Source: an uncultured Porphyromonadaceae bacterium
GTDB taxonomy: Bacteria > Bacteroidota > Bacteroidia > Bacteroidales > Muribaculaceae
Assembly (NCBI GenBank): GCA_900548975.1
Contig: URMS01000006.1
Span: 69,552 to 133,551, forward strand
Direction: 5' to 3'
Length of the DNA: 64,000 bases
Shown here: one piece after another, positions 24,702-33,173 of the stretch
Layout of the letters: each line of letters begins with the position of its first letter
Position numbering within the stretch: the first letter of the stretch is position 1
Notes under the pieces: model-generated
Told to the model about the DNA's origin: nothing
Databases searched by the model: none
The model's input: only the letters and a program-made list of their open reading frames with translations
Program-made: the position numbers and the translations under genes

Positions 24702-26222
24702 TTATCCGCAGTAGAAAAACTCGCGGACGATAGTCAGCATCAGTTCCGGATTGCCGAGGGCTTCGGCGTAGCGGCTGCTGTCGAAGGCCCGTAGGCGTTT
24801 TTCGACAGCCTTGAGAGCGCCTGCCGGGAATACGCCGTGCTCTTCGAAGACCTTTTCGCGGGCTTCGAGGCAGTCGGCCGAAGCGGCGCAGCTGGCGGGA
24901 AGCGTCGGCAGCGAGGCGAGGCGTGCGGCGTTTTCGGGCTTGTGGATGTCGATGTCGACATATTGACGCTTTGCGACATCGAGGGCGTCGGGCATCTCGA
25001 ATCCGTGGCGCACGGCTACAGCAAGAGCTGCGATGAGCTGGTAGATGTCGGCCGAGCAGTCGGCCGAGCGTATCTCGAATGTCTGCTTCTGGCGGGCGTC
25101 GACTTCGGGGCAGGGAGTATCGGCGGTTTTGCCGTTGGCGGCGGCGCACATGTCGGCGCCGGTGGTCCAGCCGAGAGGCACGCGCACGAGGACGGAGCGG
25201 TTGCGGTCGCCCCAGCAGATATTTGTGGGCGCTTCCTGGTGGGGCACAAGGCGGAAGTAGGAGGTGGGGTTGGCGTTGCCGAAGGCCGTGATGGCCGGTG
25301 CGAGGTCCATGAGTCCGGCTATGGCGCGACGTGCGTCGTCGCTGAGAGTGCCGTCGGCGGCGAGCATGGCGCTCGAGCCGTCGGGGTGTGTCAGCTTCAT
25401 GTGTATGTGGAGGCCCGAGCCGGCTTTGCCAACGGTGATTTTCGGGGCGAATGTTATGTCGAGACCTTCGCGGCTTGCCAGATTGCGGATGACCCACTTG
25501 GCGAGCATCAGTTGGTCCGCGGCCTCGCGGGCATCGACGGGCAGGAATTCGATTTCGTTCTGCTCGTAGACCTTGCCGTCGAGGGTGAAGTTGCCCACCT
25601 CGGAGTGTCCGTATTTTATCTGGGCGCCTGTGCGGGCTATATAGCTCATGCACATGGTGCGGAAGTCGTTGAATTTTGCAAAGGGCGCCGATTCGTGGTA
25701 GCCGCGCTGATCGGAGGCCGGGAAGGTGCCGGGATCGTCGGCTATGACGTAGTATTCGAGTTCGCCCATGGCGTTGAATGAGAGTCCGGTTACGTCGGTG
25801 AAGGCGCGGCAGGCCTTGTCGAGCACGTTTTCAGGCGCAGATTCGAGCGGCTTGCCGTCCTTGTCGAAAAAGGAGCAGAGCATGGTGAGGGTCGGCAGGG
25901 GAGCGAAGGGGTCGACGAAGGCCGTGCGGAAACGGGGAACTACGTAGAGGTCGGAACTGCCCGCCTCGATGAAGGGGAAGAGCGACGAGCCGTCGACACG
26001 TTCGCCCAGAGTGAGGATAGTCTCGAGGTATGCAAGGCTGTTTATGACGAAATTAAGTGTCTTGAGGCGCCCGTCGGCGGCGGGATACATGAAATTAACC
26101 ATTTCGATACCGTTTTTGGTAACGAAATCGACGATGTCGGCCTTAGTGAATTCGGCCGGTGCTTTCTGCAGGAACGCCACCACGGCATTCTTGCTCAGTT
26201 GTAGGTCCTTGGTCATGGTCAT
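24702..26222 (-). CDS. glnA: Glutamine synthetase
   Basis: The protein has 506 residues. Conserved catalytic stretches are in order: GSSLFPFIEAGSSDLYVVP in the N-terminal beta-grasp region, MGELEYYVI (metal-binding Glu), YGHSEVGNFTLDG, GSGLHIHMKL, NPTSYFRLVPHQEAPTNICW and DRNRSVLVRVPLG (phosphate-binding Arg). It makes glutamine from glutamate, ammonia and ATP in the cytosol. Length and divergence suggest a GSI-type enzyme of the Bacteroidota kind; a gamma-glutamyl-polyamine or other ligase cannot be fully excluded. A small hairpin (GCCTGC-AGC-GCAGGC, 26225-26239) sits two bases before the ATG. A second ATG two codons on is an alternative start. Confidence 0.88.
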   Translation of the reverse strand: MTMTKDLQLSKNAVVAFLQKAPAEFTKADIVDFVTKNGIEMVNFMYPAADGRLKTLNFVINSLAYLETILTLGERVDGSSLFPFIEAGSSDLYVVPRFRTAFVDPFAPLPTLTMLCSFFDKDGKPLESAPENVLDKACRAFTDVTGLSFNAMGELEYYVIADDPGTFPASDQRGYHESAPFAKFNDFRTMCMSYIARTGAQIKYGHSEVGNFTLDGKVYEQNEIEFLPVDAREAADQLMLAKWVIRNLASREGLDITFAPKITVGKAGSGLHIHMKLTHPDGSSAMLAADGTLSDDARRAIAGLMDLAPAITAFGNANPTSYFRLVPHQEAPTNICWGDRNRSVLVRVPLGWTTGADMCAAANGKTADTPCPEVDARQKQTFEIRSADCSADIYQLIAALAVAVRHGFEMPDALDVAKRQYVDIDIHKPENAARLASLPTLPASCAASADCLEAREKVFEEHGVFPAGALKAVEKRLRAFDSSRYAEALGNPELMLTIVREFFYCG

Positions 26223-26279
26223 ATGCCTGCAGCGCAGGCTTTGTATAGTTTAAAGTTAACAGATATATGTAGCTACGAA

Positions 26280-26303
26280 GCGCCTACCCCCGCGGGCAGG
26301 CGC
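26280..26303 (-). terminator. Hairpin between epimerase and glutamine synthetase genes
   Basis: GCGCCT (26280-26285) pairs with AGGCGC (26298-26303) with inner CCC/GGG pairing. The T-rich side is on the plus strand, so its action on the minus-strand epimerase transcript is uncertain, but it separates two functionally different genes. Confidence 0.45.
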
Positions 26304-26323
26304 TCCGCTTTCTTTTTTGGTTT

Positions 26324-27454
26324 TTATACTTTGATTACGCCGATGCCGGGGCGGTCAGTGGGTGTCACTTTGCCGTCGACTATCTTCATGCCGTCGAAGA
26401 TGTCGTTGGCGATGAGCAGATTGCCGTCGAGGTCGGCCCAGTCGACCATAGGTGCGAGCTGCGATGCCGCCGACACGGCGCACGATGTCTCGGTCATACA
26501 GCCGAGCATCACCTTCATGCCCAGTGCGCGGGCGAGCACGGCCATCTTGTAGGCTTCGTGCATGCCGGTGCTCTTCATGAGCTTGATGTTGATGCCGTCG
26601 TAGGCCTGGGCGGCGCGGCGTACGTCGGGCAGACGCTGCAGGAACTCGTCGGCTATGATGGGCAGCGGCGAGCGCTCTCGCAGCCATGCGGTGTCGTCGA
26701 TAGCGGCCTTGTCCATGGGCTGCTCCACGAATAGGCAGTTGCGCTCGGCCAGCCAGTGGCACATCTCGAGGGCCTTCTCCTTGTTGTTCCAGCCCTGGTT
26801 TGCGTCGACGCAGATAGGCACATCGGTGTGGCGTCGCAGGGCTTCGACAATCTCCTTGTCGTGGTCGAGACCCATCTTCACCTTCACAACTTTATAAGGG
26901 GCGGTTTCCTCTATTTTTTTGCGCATTTCCTCGGGGTCGGCGTCGTAGCTGATGGTGAACGACGTGTTGGGGCAGTTTTCGGGATTGAGGCCCCATATCT
27001 TATACCACGGCTGATTCATGATCTTGCCGGTTAGGTCGTGGAGGGCGATATCGACCGACGCCTTGGCGGCGCGGTTGTTGGGCGCCACCGATTCCATATA
27101 GTCGTGGATGTCTTCTATGCGGAAGGGGTCGGAGAACTGGCTCAGGTCGAGTTTGCCGAGGAATTCGCACACCGAAGCCACGCTTTCGCCCAGATAGGGC
27201 GGCATGGATGCTTCGCCGTAGCCGACAACACCGTCGTATTCGATCTCCACCTGCACGCCGGGTGTGGTGGTGCGCTGGTTGCGTGCCAGGTTGAATGCGT
27301 GGCGCAGTTTGAGCTCGTAGGGGCGGAACGACAGATTGAGCCGTCCGGACTTTCCGGTGGAGCGTGTGGCGCTGTCGAGGGCCGACAGCGATATTGGCGA
27401 AGCGGCTATCATGGCGCCGAGCATGCCGGTTTTGAGGAAGTTTCTTCGGTTCAT
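26324..27454 (-). CDS. Dipeptide epimerase (L-Ala-D/L-Glu epimerase type, enolase superfamily)
   Basis: The protein has 376 residues. The N-terminus MNRRNFLKTGMLGAMIAAS is a twin-arginine-type signal, so the enzyme should act outside the cytosol. The barrel holds KVVKVKMG (catalytic Lys, about residue 190), CVDANQGW (metal Asp), FVEQPMD (metal Glu), IIADEF (metal Asp/Glu) and INIKLMKSTG (second catalytic Lys). This is the muconate-lactonising subgroup, and with the neighbouring NlpC/P60 and transglutaminase genes it fits conversion of murein-derived L-Ala-D-Glu. It starts 44 bases after the NlpC/P60 gene on the same strand. Confidence 0.9.
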   Translation of the reverse strand: MNRRNFLKTGMLGAMIAASPISLSALDSATRSTGKSGRLNLSFRPYELKLRHAFNLARNQRTTTPGVQVEIEYDGVVGYGEASMPPYLGESVASVCEFLGKLDLSQFSDPFRIEDIHDYMESVAPNNRAAKASVDIALHDLTGKIMNQPWYKIWGLNPENCPNTSFTISYDADPEEMRKKIEETAPYKVVKVKMGLDHDKEIVEALRRHTDVPICVDANQGWNNKEKALEMCHWLAERNCLFVEQPMDKAAIDDTAWLRERSPLPIIADEFLQRLPDVRRAAQAYDGINIKLMKSTGMHEAYKMAVLARALGMKVMLGCMTETSCAVSAASQLAPMVDWADLDGNLLIANDIFDGMKIVDGKVTPTDRPGIGVIKV

Positions 27455-27498
27455 TATTATTAGGTGAAAGGTGAAAGGTGAATGAGGCTGTCGTTACC

Positions 27499-28521
27499 TC
27501 ACTTTTTTGTGTCGAAGTACCACGGATGGTCGATTACACGCGTGATACCGGGAGTGCCCTCGTTGCCGGCTATGCGCACTGCGTGGAGGAAGGGAGTGGT
27601 GAGGTAGCTTTCGGCGGCGGGGTCGACGCTGTTGCGCTTCACGCGGCCTGAGGAATGCACGTATTCGCCGTCGTGGTCGTAGATGGCCACGTGCGTCACA
27701 CGGCGGGTGTCGGCGTCGCCGAAGAACAGGAGGTCGCCTTTGCGGCATTTGCGCCAGTCGGAGGCCTCGATGCGTGTGCCGGTCACAGCCTGCTGCGAGG
27801 CATCGCGCATGAGTATGCGTCCGTTGTCGAGATAGCTCACTTTGGCAAGCCCCGAGCAGTCGAGGGCCTTGGTCGATGTGCCGCCCCACAGATAGGGGGT
27901 GCCCATCATCGACGATGCGACGGCTATGATACGGTCGGCATCGAAGGGCTGGTCGGCCCAGTCGCGGGCCGGGGTGAGATATTTTGTGTTTACAAAGCCC
28001 TTGCGACCGTCGGGCAGCTCGAGCAGGCAATAGCCCTGAAGTGTGGGGGCGCCGGCTACGGTGAGCACACTGCCGTTGACAAGATCGGTGACGATGCCGT
28101 CGATGCTGTCGTCGGCTCCGGGCTTTTCGTACATGCGCACCTGGAAGGGCGATGTCACAGCCATGCGTTCGCCTGTGCGCCAGCGGGCCATGTCGGCGGC
28201 CGATTTGCCCACCACCGACGACGACGGTATCCAGCCGGTATAGCCGTCGGGGGTCTGGATGAGCCACCAGCCCGAGCCTTTTTCAATCACCCGCAGGGGA
28301 GTGCCCATCACGGCCTGGGTCGACATCTCGGCCGAGTGGCGCCCTGAGGTGCGGATGGAAGCCGCCGGTATGCGCACCTGGGCCCATGCTGTTATGGTGT
28401 CGGTGCCTGCCTCGACGAGGGCGCGTGCCGCGCGGGCATCGTCCTCTTTTTTTCCGGCCATTGCTGTGGCGCATACGCCGACGGCGCACAGCAGGCATAC
28501 CAGTAGTCTGTGGAGTTTCAT
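27499..28521 (-). CDS. SH3-domain NlpC/P60 murein peptidase
   Basis: The protein has 340 residues with signal peptide MKLHRLLVCLLCAVGVCATAMA. Two bacterial SH3-like domains follow (about residues 65-105 with GWWLIQTPDGYTGWIPSS, and 120-180 with CLLELPDGRKGFVNT). The catalytic NlpC/P60 domain has the cysteine in TKALDCSGLAKVSYL, the histidine in VTHVAIYDHDGEYVHSSG and the preceding GTPYLWGG. This arrangement matches YkfC-type gamma-D-glutamyl-diamino-acid endopeptidases, which release L-Ala-D-Glu, the substrate of the epimerase encoded next. Its start overlaps the upstream stop by ATGA, so all three genes form an operon. Confidence 0.93.
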   Translation of the reverse strand: MKLHRLLVCLLCAVGVCATAMAGKKEDDARAARALVEAGTDTITAWAQVRIPAASIRTSGRHSAEMSTQAVMGTPLRVIEKGSGWWLIQTPDGYTGWIPSSSVVGKSAADMARWRTGERMAVTSPFQVRMYEKPGADDSIDGIVTDLVNGSVLTVAGAPTLQGYCLLELPDGRKGFVNTKYLTPARDWADQPFDADRIIAVASSMMGTPYLWGGTSTKALDCSGLAKVSYLDNGRILMRDASQQAVTGTRIEASDWRKCRKGDLLFFGDADTRRVTHVAIYDHDGEYVHSSGRVKRNSVDPAAESYLTTPFLHAVRIAGNEGTPGITRVIDHPWYFDTKK

Positions 28522-29912
28522 TTTGCGGGTATTTCAACGGGTTCGACAGAAATCAGCTGGAAGTAGGAGTCCCATCCGGGATAGAAGAGGTTGCCTCGCG
28601 AGCATTCCACTTCGCCCGCCTGGAAGTCGACAGTTTCGCTGCGCACGTATTTCTTGGGCGGGAAGAGTTCGCCGCACACGCCTTTGTTGGTGGAGAAGCG
28701 GTGGGCGTCGATGCCGTGCGAGTAGAAGGTGCGGGCGTCGGCATCCTGTGTGTTGCCGTAGCGGCCGAACGAAACGTCGACGGGTACCCATCCGACGCCT
28801 TCGAAGTATACTTCGGCCCAGTCGTGATAGTTCTTTTCGCCGGGATGGAGCATCCATCCGCTCTCCCATCGTGCCGGAACACCCAGCGAGCGCATCAGCG
28901 ATATGTAGAGCAGCGACACCTGTCCGCAGTCGCCGTGGCGCTCGCGCAGCACATAGGCGGGTATGCAGTCGATGGTGCTGTATTCGCGTGCACCGGCCCA
29001 GGGGAACTGCATTATGTAGTCGGCCACCAGTTCGCTCTGGCGGTAGGGGCTTGTCTCGTCGCCGACGATGGCGCGGGCGAGCGAGTCGAGGCGGATAATA
29101 TGGGGAGCTTCGAAAGCGGTGTAGCGGCGGTAGAGCTCGCTGTTTTTATCGTAGGGCTTTATATTGGCCTCGATCTCCTTGCCGGACACGAATTTGCCTT
29201 TGGTTATGTAGGTGCCCACGTACTCGAAGCGTATTGTGTCGCCCGGTGCGGGAGCCGGCAGTATCATCGATATGGTGTTGTGCACCGAGCGGTCGCCCGA
29301 CAGAATGTAGTCGGTGGGCTCGGCGGCCACGATCTTCACATCTTCCTGGCGGTCGCAGAGCTCGCCTTCGACAGGCACGGGCATCCACACGCGTATGCTG
29401 TCGCCCTCGAGGGCCTTGTTGTAGGGCACTTCGATGCCGAAGCGGTAGGTCACGCGATGTGCGAGGCCCCTGGGGTTGGAGCCGCGGTAGTAGGAGAGCA
29501 CGGAGTCGACATAGGACAGGCGTGTCTCAGAGGCGTCGTATCCGCGGTCGGTGACGCCGCCGTTGTATGCCGGATTGAGCAGGTCGAGGTTGCGGGGCGA
29601 TTTGCGGTGTATGCGCATCACGCCGTCGATTTCGCGGCCTTCGATGTAGTGCCGGGCGAGGAAGGTGTCGATATCGGCGTCGGTGACTTCGGGGTGACGC
29701 TTGCGGATCGATTCCCTGGCTTCGTCGAGAGTCAGTGAGAAGTCCGATTCTATACGGCTTTGGATGGCGGCCGCCGAGTCGGATTCAAGCCATGTCGGAT
29801 CTTTGTGCAGACCGGAAATATCGGCCCGTACTTCATCGGAATGTTCTGCAAGCAGGTAGGCGCCGATGGCTCCGGCGACTATCACCAAGGCTGCAATAAT
29901 TGTTTTTTTCAT
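28518..29912 (-). CDS. Secreted transglutaminase-like cysteine protease domain protein
   Basis: The protein has 464 residues. An N-terminal membrane anchor or signal (KTIIAALVIVAGAIGAYLLA) is followed by a helical and beta region and then a transglutaminase-core domain with the triad visible: Cys in ERHGDCGQVSLLYISLMRSL, His in KNYHDWAEVYFEGVGW and Asp in VPVDVSFGRYG. A beta-rich tail closes the protein. Such proteins sit beside dipeptide epimerases and NlpC/P60 enzymes in Bacteroidales, so a murein-peptide role is likely but unproven. First gene of the operon, with a promoter about 86-116 bases upstream. Confidence 0.85.
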   Translation of the reverse strand: MKKTIIAALVIVAGAIGAYLLAEHSDEVRADISGLHKDPTWLESDSAAAIQSRIESDFSLTLDEARESIRKRHPEVTDADIDTFLARHYIEGREIDGVMRIHRKSPRNLDLLNPAYNGGVTDRGYDASETRLSYVDSVLSYYRGSNPRGLAHRVTYRFGIEVPYNKALEGDSIRVWMPVPVEGELCDRQEDVKIVAAEPTDYILSGDRSVHNTISMILPAPAPGDTIRFEYVGTYITKGKFVSGKEIEANIKPYDKNSELYRRYTAFEAPHIIRLDSLARAIVGDETSPYRQSELVADYIMQFPWAGAREYSTIDCIPAYVLRERHGDCGQVSLLYISLMRSLGVPARWESGWMLHPGEKNYHDWAEVYFEGVGWVPVDVSFGRYGNTQDADARTFYSHGIDAHRFSTNKGVCGELFPPKKYVRSETVDFQAGEVECSRGNLFYPGWDSYFQLISVEPVEIPAK

Positions 29913-29997
29913 CGGTAATTGTGATAGATAGTCTATGATAGATCGGGACCGAAGGAGAAATAGGATAAGAGACGCCCGATGATTGCCAAAATCTCTT

Positions 29998-30028
29998 CAA
30001 AGATACATATTTTTAATTGCTCGGCAAA
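29998..30028 (-). promoter_or_regulatory. Promoter of the murein-peptide operon
   Basis: On the minus strand TTTG (30028-30025), 19 bases, TATCTTTG (30005-29998). It would give a leader of about 80 bases before the ATG at 29912. Confidence 0.8.
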
Positions 30029-30058
30029 AACAATTTAATTTTTTTGCTGTTTTTTTAC

Positions 30059-30066
30059 TATTTTTG
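30059..30066 (+). promoter_or_regulatory. Possible -7 box for the following lipoprotein gene
   Basis: TATTTTTG fits TAnnTTTG, but no -33 element with proper spacing is visible in the surrounding T-rich DNA. The ATG is at 30134. Confidence 0.4.
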
Positions 30067-30133
30067 CGGTCGCCCGATTCCAGCTAATAAGGCTGTGACG
30101 GTGTTTTTTAGACTCATTCAAAATAATCACGAT

Positions 30134-30691
30134 ATGAAGCTTACATCTTTCTTTATTGCTGCTTTTGCCATGTTGGCAATTTCTTTTGCGTCCTGCAAGG
30201 ATAACACCGGTGTTTCCGAGGCCGCTCCGCTCACCGTGGATTCGCTGATGTCCGATGCCGATGCTCTGCTGGGTGACACTGTTACTGTAGAAGGTCTTTG
30301 CTCGCATTTGTGCAAGCACGGCGGACGCAAGGCCTTCCTCGTGGGCGCCGACAGCACCGTGGTGCTCCGTTGCGAGGCCACTTCCGCCATGGGCGGCGCG
30401 TTCGGTCCCGACTGCATAGGCGATACCCTCACAGTGCGCGGCGTGGTGTGCGAAAACCGCATCGACGAAGAAGCCGTGGCCAAGATGGAAGCGCAGTATC
30501 TTGCCGCCGATTCGGCCGCACGCTCCCATGAGGCATGCGATACCGAGAAAAAGGCCCAGGGCCAGGCCAATATCAGCACATTCGAAGCCCGCATGGCCGA
30601 CTACCGCGCCAAAATCGCCGAACGCGCCGCGTCGGAGAACAAGCCCTACCTTTCATTCTACTACCTCGAAGCCCTCAGCTACGAGAAATAG
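30134..30691 (+). CDS. Small lipoprotein of unknown function, possibly OB-fold
   Basis: The protein has 185 residues from the ATG at 30134; the upstream extension in the same frame is hydrophobic but overlaps the promoter region. The lipobox is ISFASCKDN. A beta-rich stretch of about 80 residues (LLGDTVTVEGLCSHLCKHGG, AFLVGADSTVVLRCEA, IGDTLTVRGVVCENRI) suggests a small OB-type barrel. The C-terminal 70 residues form charged helices. The GLCSHLCKHGG block has two cysteines and two histidines that could bind metal. I do not know its role. It is separated from the next gene by a large repeat. Confidence 0.72.
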   Translation: MKLTSFFIAAFAMLAISFASCKDNTGVSEAAPLTVDSLMSDADALLGDTVTVEGLCSHLCKHGGRKAFLVGADSTVVLRCEATSAMGGAFGPDCIGDTLTVRGVVCENRIDEEAVAKMEAQYLAADSAARSHEACDTEKKAQGQANISTFEARMADYRAKIAERAASENKPYLSFYYLEALSYEK

Positions 30692-30697
30692 ATTTTT

Positions 30698-31154
30698 AGG
30701 CTGACAGGCAGATAGGCTGACGGGCTGACAGGCTTTTTTTTAGGCTGACAGGCTGACAGGCGGGCGGTCTGTTGAGCTGATGAGTTGGCTGAGAGGCTTT
30801 AATGTGGGAGAGAGACCTCGGAGAGGTCGAATCTGTGTACAGCCCCATGCGCTCGCGCATGGGGTGAAGCCGCCCCGAAAGAATCCGCGCCTCGGCGAGG
30901 CGCTGCTGTGTATCGAACTATCTACAGTAGCGCCTCGCCGAGGCGCTTTTTGCGTATTACATCTTTGACCCCATGCGCACGCGCATGGGGCTGTATACAG
31001 ATTCGGCCTCTTCGAGGCCTCTCCGGCCCTGCACCCTGTGTCTTGCGCCCCCGACCGCCAACACTCTTTCCGCCTAAAAATCCCATCCCCCTGTCCGCCT
31101 AAAAGAAGCCTGTCAGCTTGTCTGCCTGTCAGCCCAACAGCTTGTCAGCCTAAA
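30698..31154. repeat. Second mirror-symmetric palindrome array with outer tandem repeats
   Basis: This fills most of the 514-base gap before the GH97 gene. Three palindrome pairs are symmetric about 30916.5: GACCTC/GAGGTC (30814-30828) with GGCCTC/GAGGCC (31005-31019); CCCCATGCG/CGCATGGGG (30843-30864) with its partner (30969-30990); GCGCCTC/GAGGCGC (30887-30903) with its partner (30930-30946). Linkers such as AATCTGTGTACAG and CTGTATACAGATT also mirror. Outside lie short tandem units (GGCTGACAGGC, 30698-30760) and their inverted counterparts (31107-31154). No gene is seen. Confidence 0.88.
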
Positions 31155-31205
31155 TTGAGTGTGTGGGGCCGGAATGGCGTATTATTGGTATCAAATACCG
31201 AAAAA

Positions 31206-33074
31206 ATGATGAAGAGGATTCTGAGCGTGGCATTAGCTGCGGGATTATTAATGACGGCCTCGGCTGCCGAACTGACGCTGACATCGCCCGATGGCCGCAA
31301 GACCGTCGTGTTCTCCAAAAATGGCAAAGAGCTTAAGTATAATATAGATATCGACGGTGCAGCCGCCGTACTGCCCTCGCGTGCCGGTCTCGAACTCGAC
31401 AACTGGGCATGGGAAATGGCCCTTGGCAAACGTACGCTCGAGCAGCCCGAGAGCTGGATGGACCTGCTTACGGTGGACAGTGTGACGATGCACGCGCCCG
31501 TCGACAGCACATGGACGCCGCTCTATGGCGAACGCTCGACCGTCCGCGACCGGTTCAATTCGGGCACTCTTCATATGAGCCGTAAGGACAAGAGCGGATA
31601 TCGGCTCGACGTGCAGGTGCGCGCCTACGACGAGGGCATAGCATTCCGCTATTTCTTCCCCGAACATCCCGATGCCATCTTCCACAAGGTGGTGGCCGAT
31701 CTCACCGACTATGCCATGCCTCAGGGCACCATGGCATGGAGCGAGAAATGGGCCCAGGCCACTTTCGACTACACTCCCGTCGACTCGATAGTGCGCCCGG
31801 TAGAGCGCGCCCTGACTATGGAACTGCCGTCGGGCAAATGGATTGCGCTCCTCGATGCCGATGTCGACGACTGGTGTCTCACCAAGTTCCGAGCGCGCTC
31901 CGGCCATCCCGGCACTCTCGAGTCGGTGATGTATTCGCCTGTCGATATCGTCACCTACTACGCTACTCCGTGGAAGATAGTAATGACTGCCGACACTCCC
32001 GGCCAACTGATAGAGAACAACGACATCGTGCTCAACCTCAACCCGCGTGCCGAGGGCGATTTTTCGTGGGTGAAGCCCGGTAAGATAATGCGCTGCACCT
32101 CGCTCACCACCGAGGCCGGTCTGCGAAACATCGATTTCTGCGCCGAGCATCACATACCCTACATGCTCTACGACTGGAAATGGTACGCCGGCCCCACCTC
32201 CCACGACAGCGACGCCACCCGTGTTATCGACGCCATCGACATGCAGCGTGTGATAGATTACGGCAAGGAGCGCGGCGTGGGCGTGTGGCTCTATGTGAAC
32301 CAGCATGCACTCGCAAAACAGATGGACGAGCTGTTCCCGCTGCTCAGTCGCTGGGGACTTGCCGGTGTCAAGTCGGGCTTCGTGCAGTATGCGAGTCACC
32401 GCTGGGCCACATGGCTCCACGACATGGTGCGCAAGGCCGCCGACAACGGCCTGATGATGAACATCCACGACGAATTCCGCCCCTCGGGCTTCTCGCGCAC
32501 ATATCCTAACCTTCTCACCCAGGAGGGCATATGCGGCAACGAGGAATTTCCCGACGCCACACACAACACCATACTGCCCTTTACGCGCATGCTCAACGGC
32601 GCCGCCGACTACACCATATGCTACTACGACAAGCGCCTGCGCAACACCCATGCGCATCAGCTTGCCGCATCGCTGATATTCTACAGTCCTCTTCAGACCA
32701 TCTTCTGGTACGACAACCCCTCGCTCTATGGCGGTGAACCGGAAATAAGCTGGTTCGAGGACCTCGAGACCGTCTTCGACGATACGCGTGTACTCTCGGG
32801 CTATCCCGGACGCGGCATAGCCATGGCGCGCCGCAAAGCCGACACATGGTGGGCTGCAGCCCTGGCCAACAACGAGGGCGGCCGCCAGACCATCGACCTG
32901 TCGTTCCTCGAGCCGGGCCGCAAATATGTGGCGACCGTCTATACCGACGGCGGCGAGAAAGTGACTACACGCACACACGTGGGCGTAGACACCCGAAAGG
33001 TGAAGAGCACCGACCGCCTCACTTTCGACCTCGCTCCCCGCGGCGGTGTGGCCATAAAAATAACTCCACTTTAA
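31206..33074 (+). CDS. GH97 glycoside hydrolase, inverting-type (SusB-like class)
   Basis: The protein has 622 residues from the ATG at 31206 (31209 is an equal alternative), with signal peptide ILSVALAAGLLMTASAA. The N-terminal beta-sandwich is followed by the TIM barrel with PYMLYDWKWYAG, then LAGVKSGFVQYASHRWATW. At the point where retaining GH97 enzymes have an aspartate (VKxD) this protein has glycine, and further on NIHDEFRPSGF and TQEGICGNEEF supply the glutamates expected of the inverting type. Likely alpha-glucosidase-type chemistry, but the substrate is open. It precedes GH43 and GH88 genes on the same strand. Confidence 0.9.
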   Translation: MMKRILSVALAAGLLMTASAAELTLTSPDGRKTVVFSKNGKELKYNIDIDGAAAVLPSRAGLELDNWAWEMALGKRTLEQPESWMDLLTVDSVTMHAPVDSTWTPLYGERSTVRDRFNSGTLHMSRKDKSGYRLDVQVRAYDEGIAFRYFFPEHPDAIFHKVVADLTDYAMPQGTMAWSEKWAQATFDYTPVDSIVRPVERALTMELPSGKWIALLDADVDDWCLTKFRARSGHPGTLESVMYSPVDIVTYYATPWKIVMTADTPGQLIENNDIVLNLNPRAEGDFSWVKPGKIMRCTSLTTEAGLRNIDFCAEHHIPYMLYDWKWYAGPTSHDSDATRVIDAIDMQRVIDYGKERGVGVWLYVNQHALAKQMDELFPLLSRWGLAGVKSGFVQYASHRWATWLHDMVRKAADNGLMMNIHDEFRPSGFSRTYPNLLTQEGICGNEEFPDATHNTILPFTRMLNGAADYTICYYDKRLRNTHAHQLAASLIFYSPLQTIFWYDNPSLYGGEPEISWFEDLETVFDDTRVLSGYPGRGIAMARRKADTWWAAALANNEGGRQTIDLSFLEPGRKYVATVYTDGGEKVTTRTHVGVDTRKVKSTDRLTFDLAPRGGVAIKITPL

Positions 33075-33112
33075 GTGTCGGAGTATCCTGAAACGTATAA
33101 ATAGGTACAAGA

Positions 33113-33127
33113 GGGCCTCCGAGGCCC
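33113..33127. repeat. Short palindrome in the GH97-GH43 gap
   Basis: GGGCCT-CCG-AGGCCC. It resembles the outer palindromes of the array at 30814 and 31005; no T-tract follows. Confidence 0.5.
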
Positions 33128-33173
33128 GTGATGAGATATGATAGATTGGATAAGTGTAACGGTAAATTTTCTC

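Noticed and set aside
30698..30760. Repeated GGCTGACAGGC units considered as a CRISPR array
   Set aside because: Units are only about 11 bases, with no regular spacers, and they occur inverted on the other side of a symmetric palindrome array; no cas genes are present.
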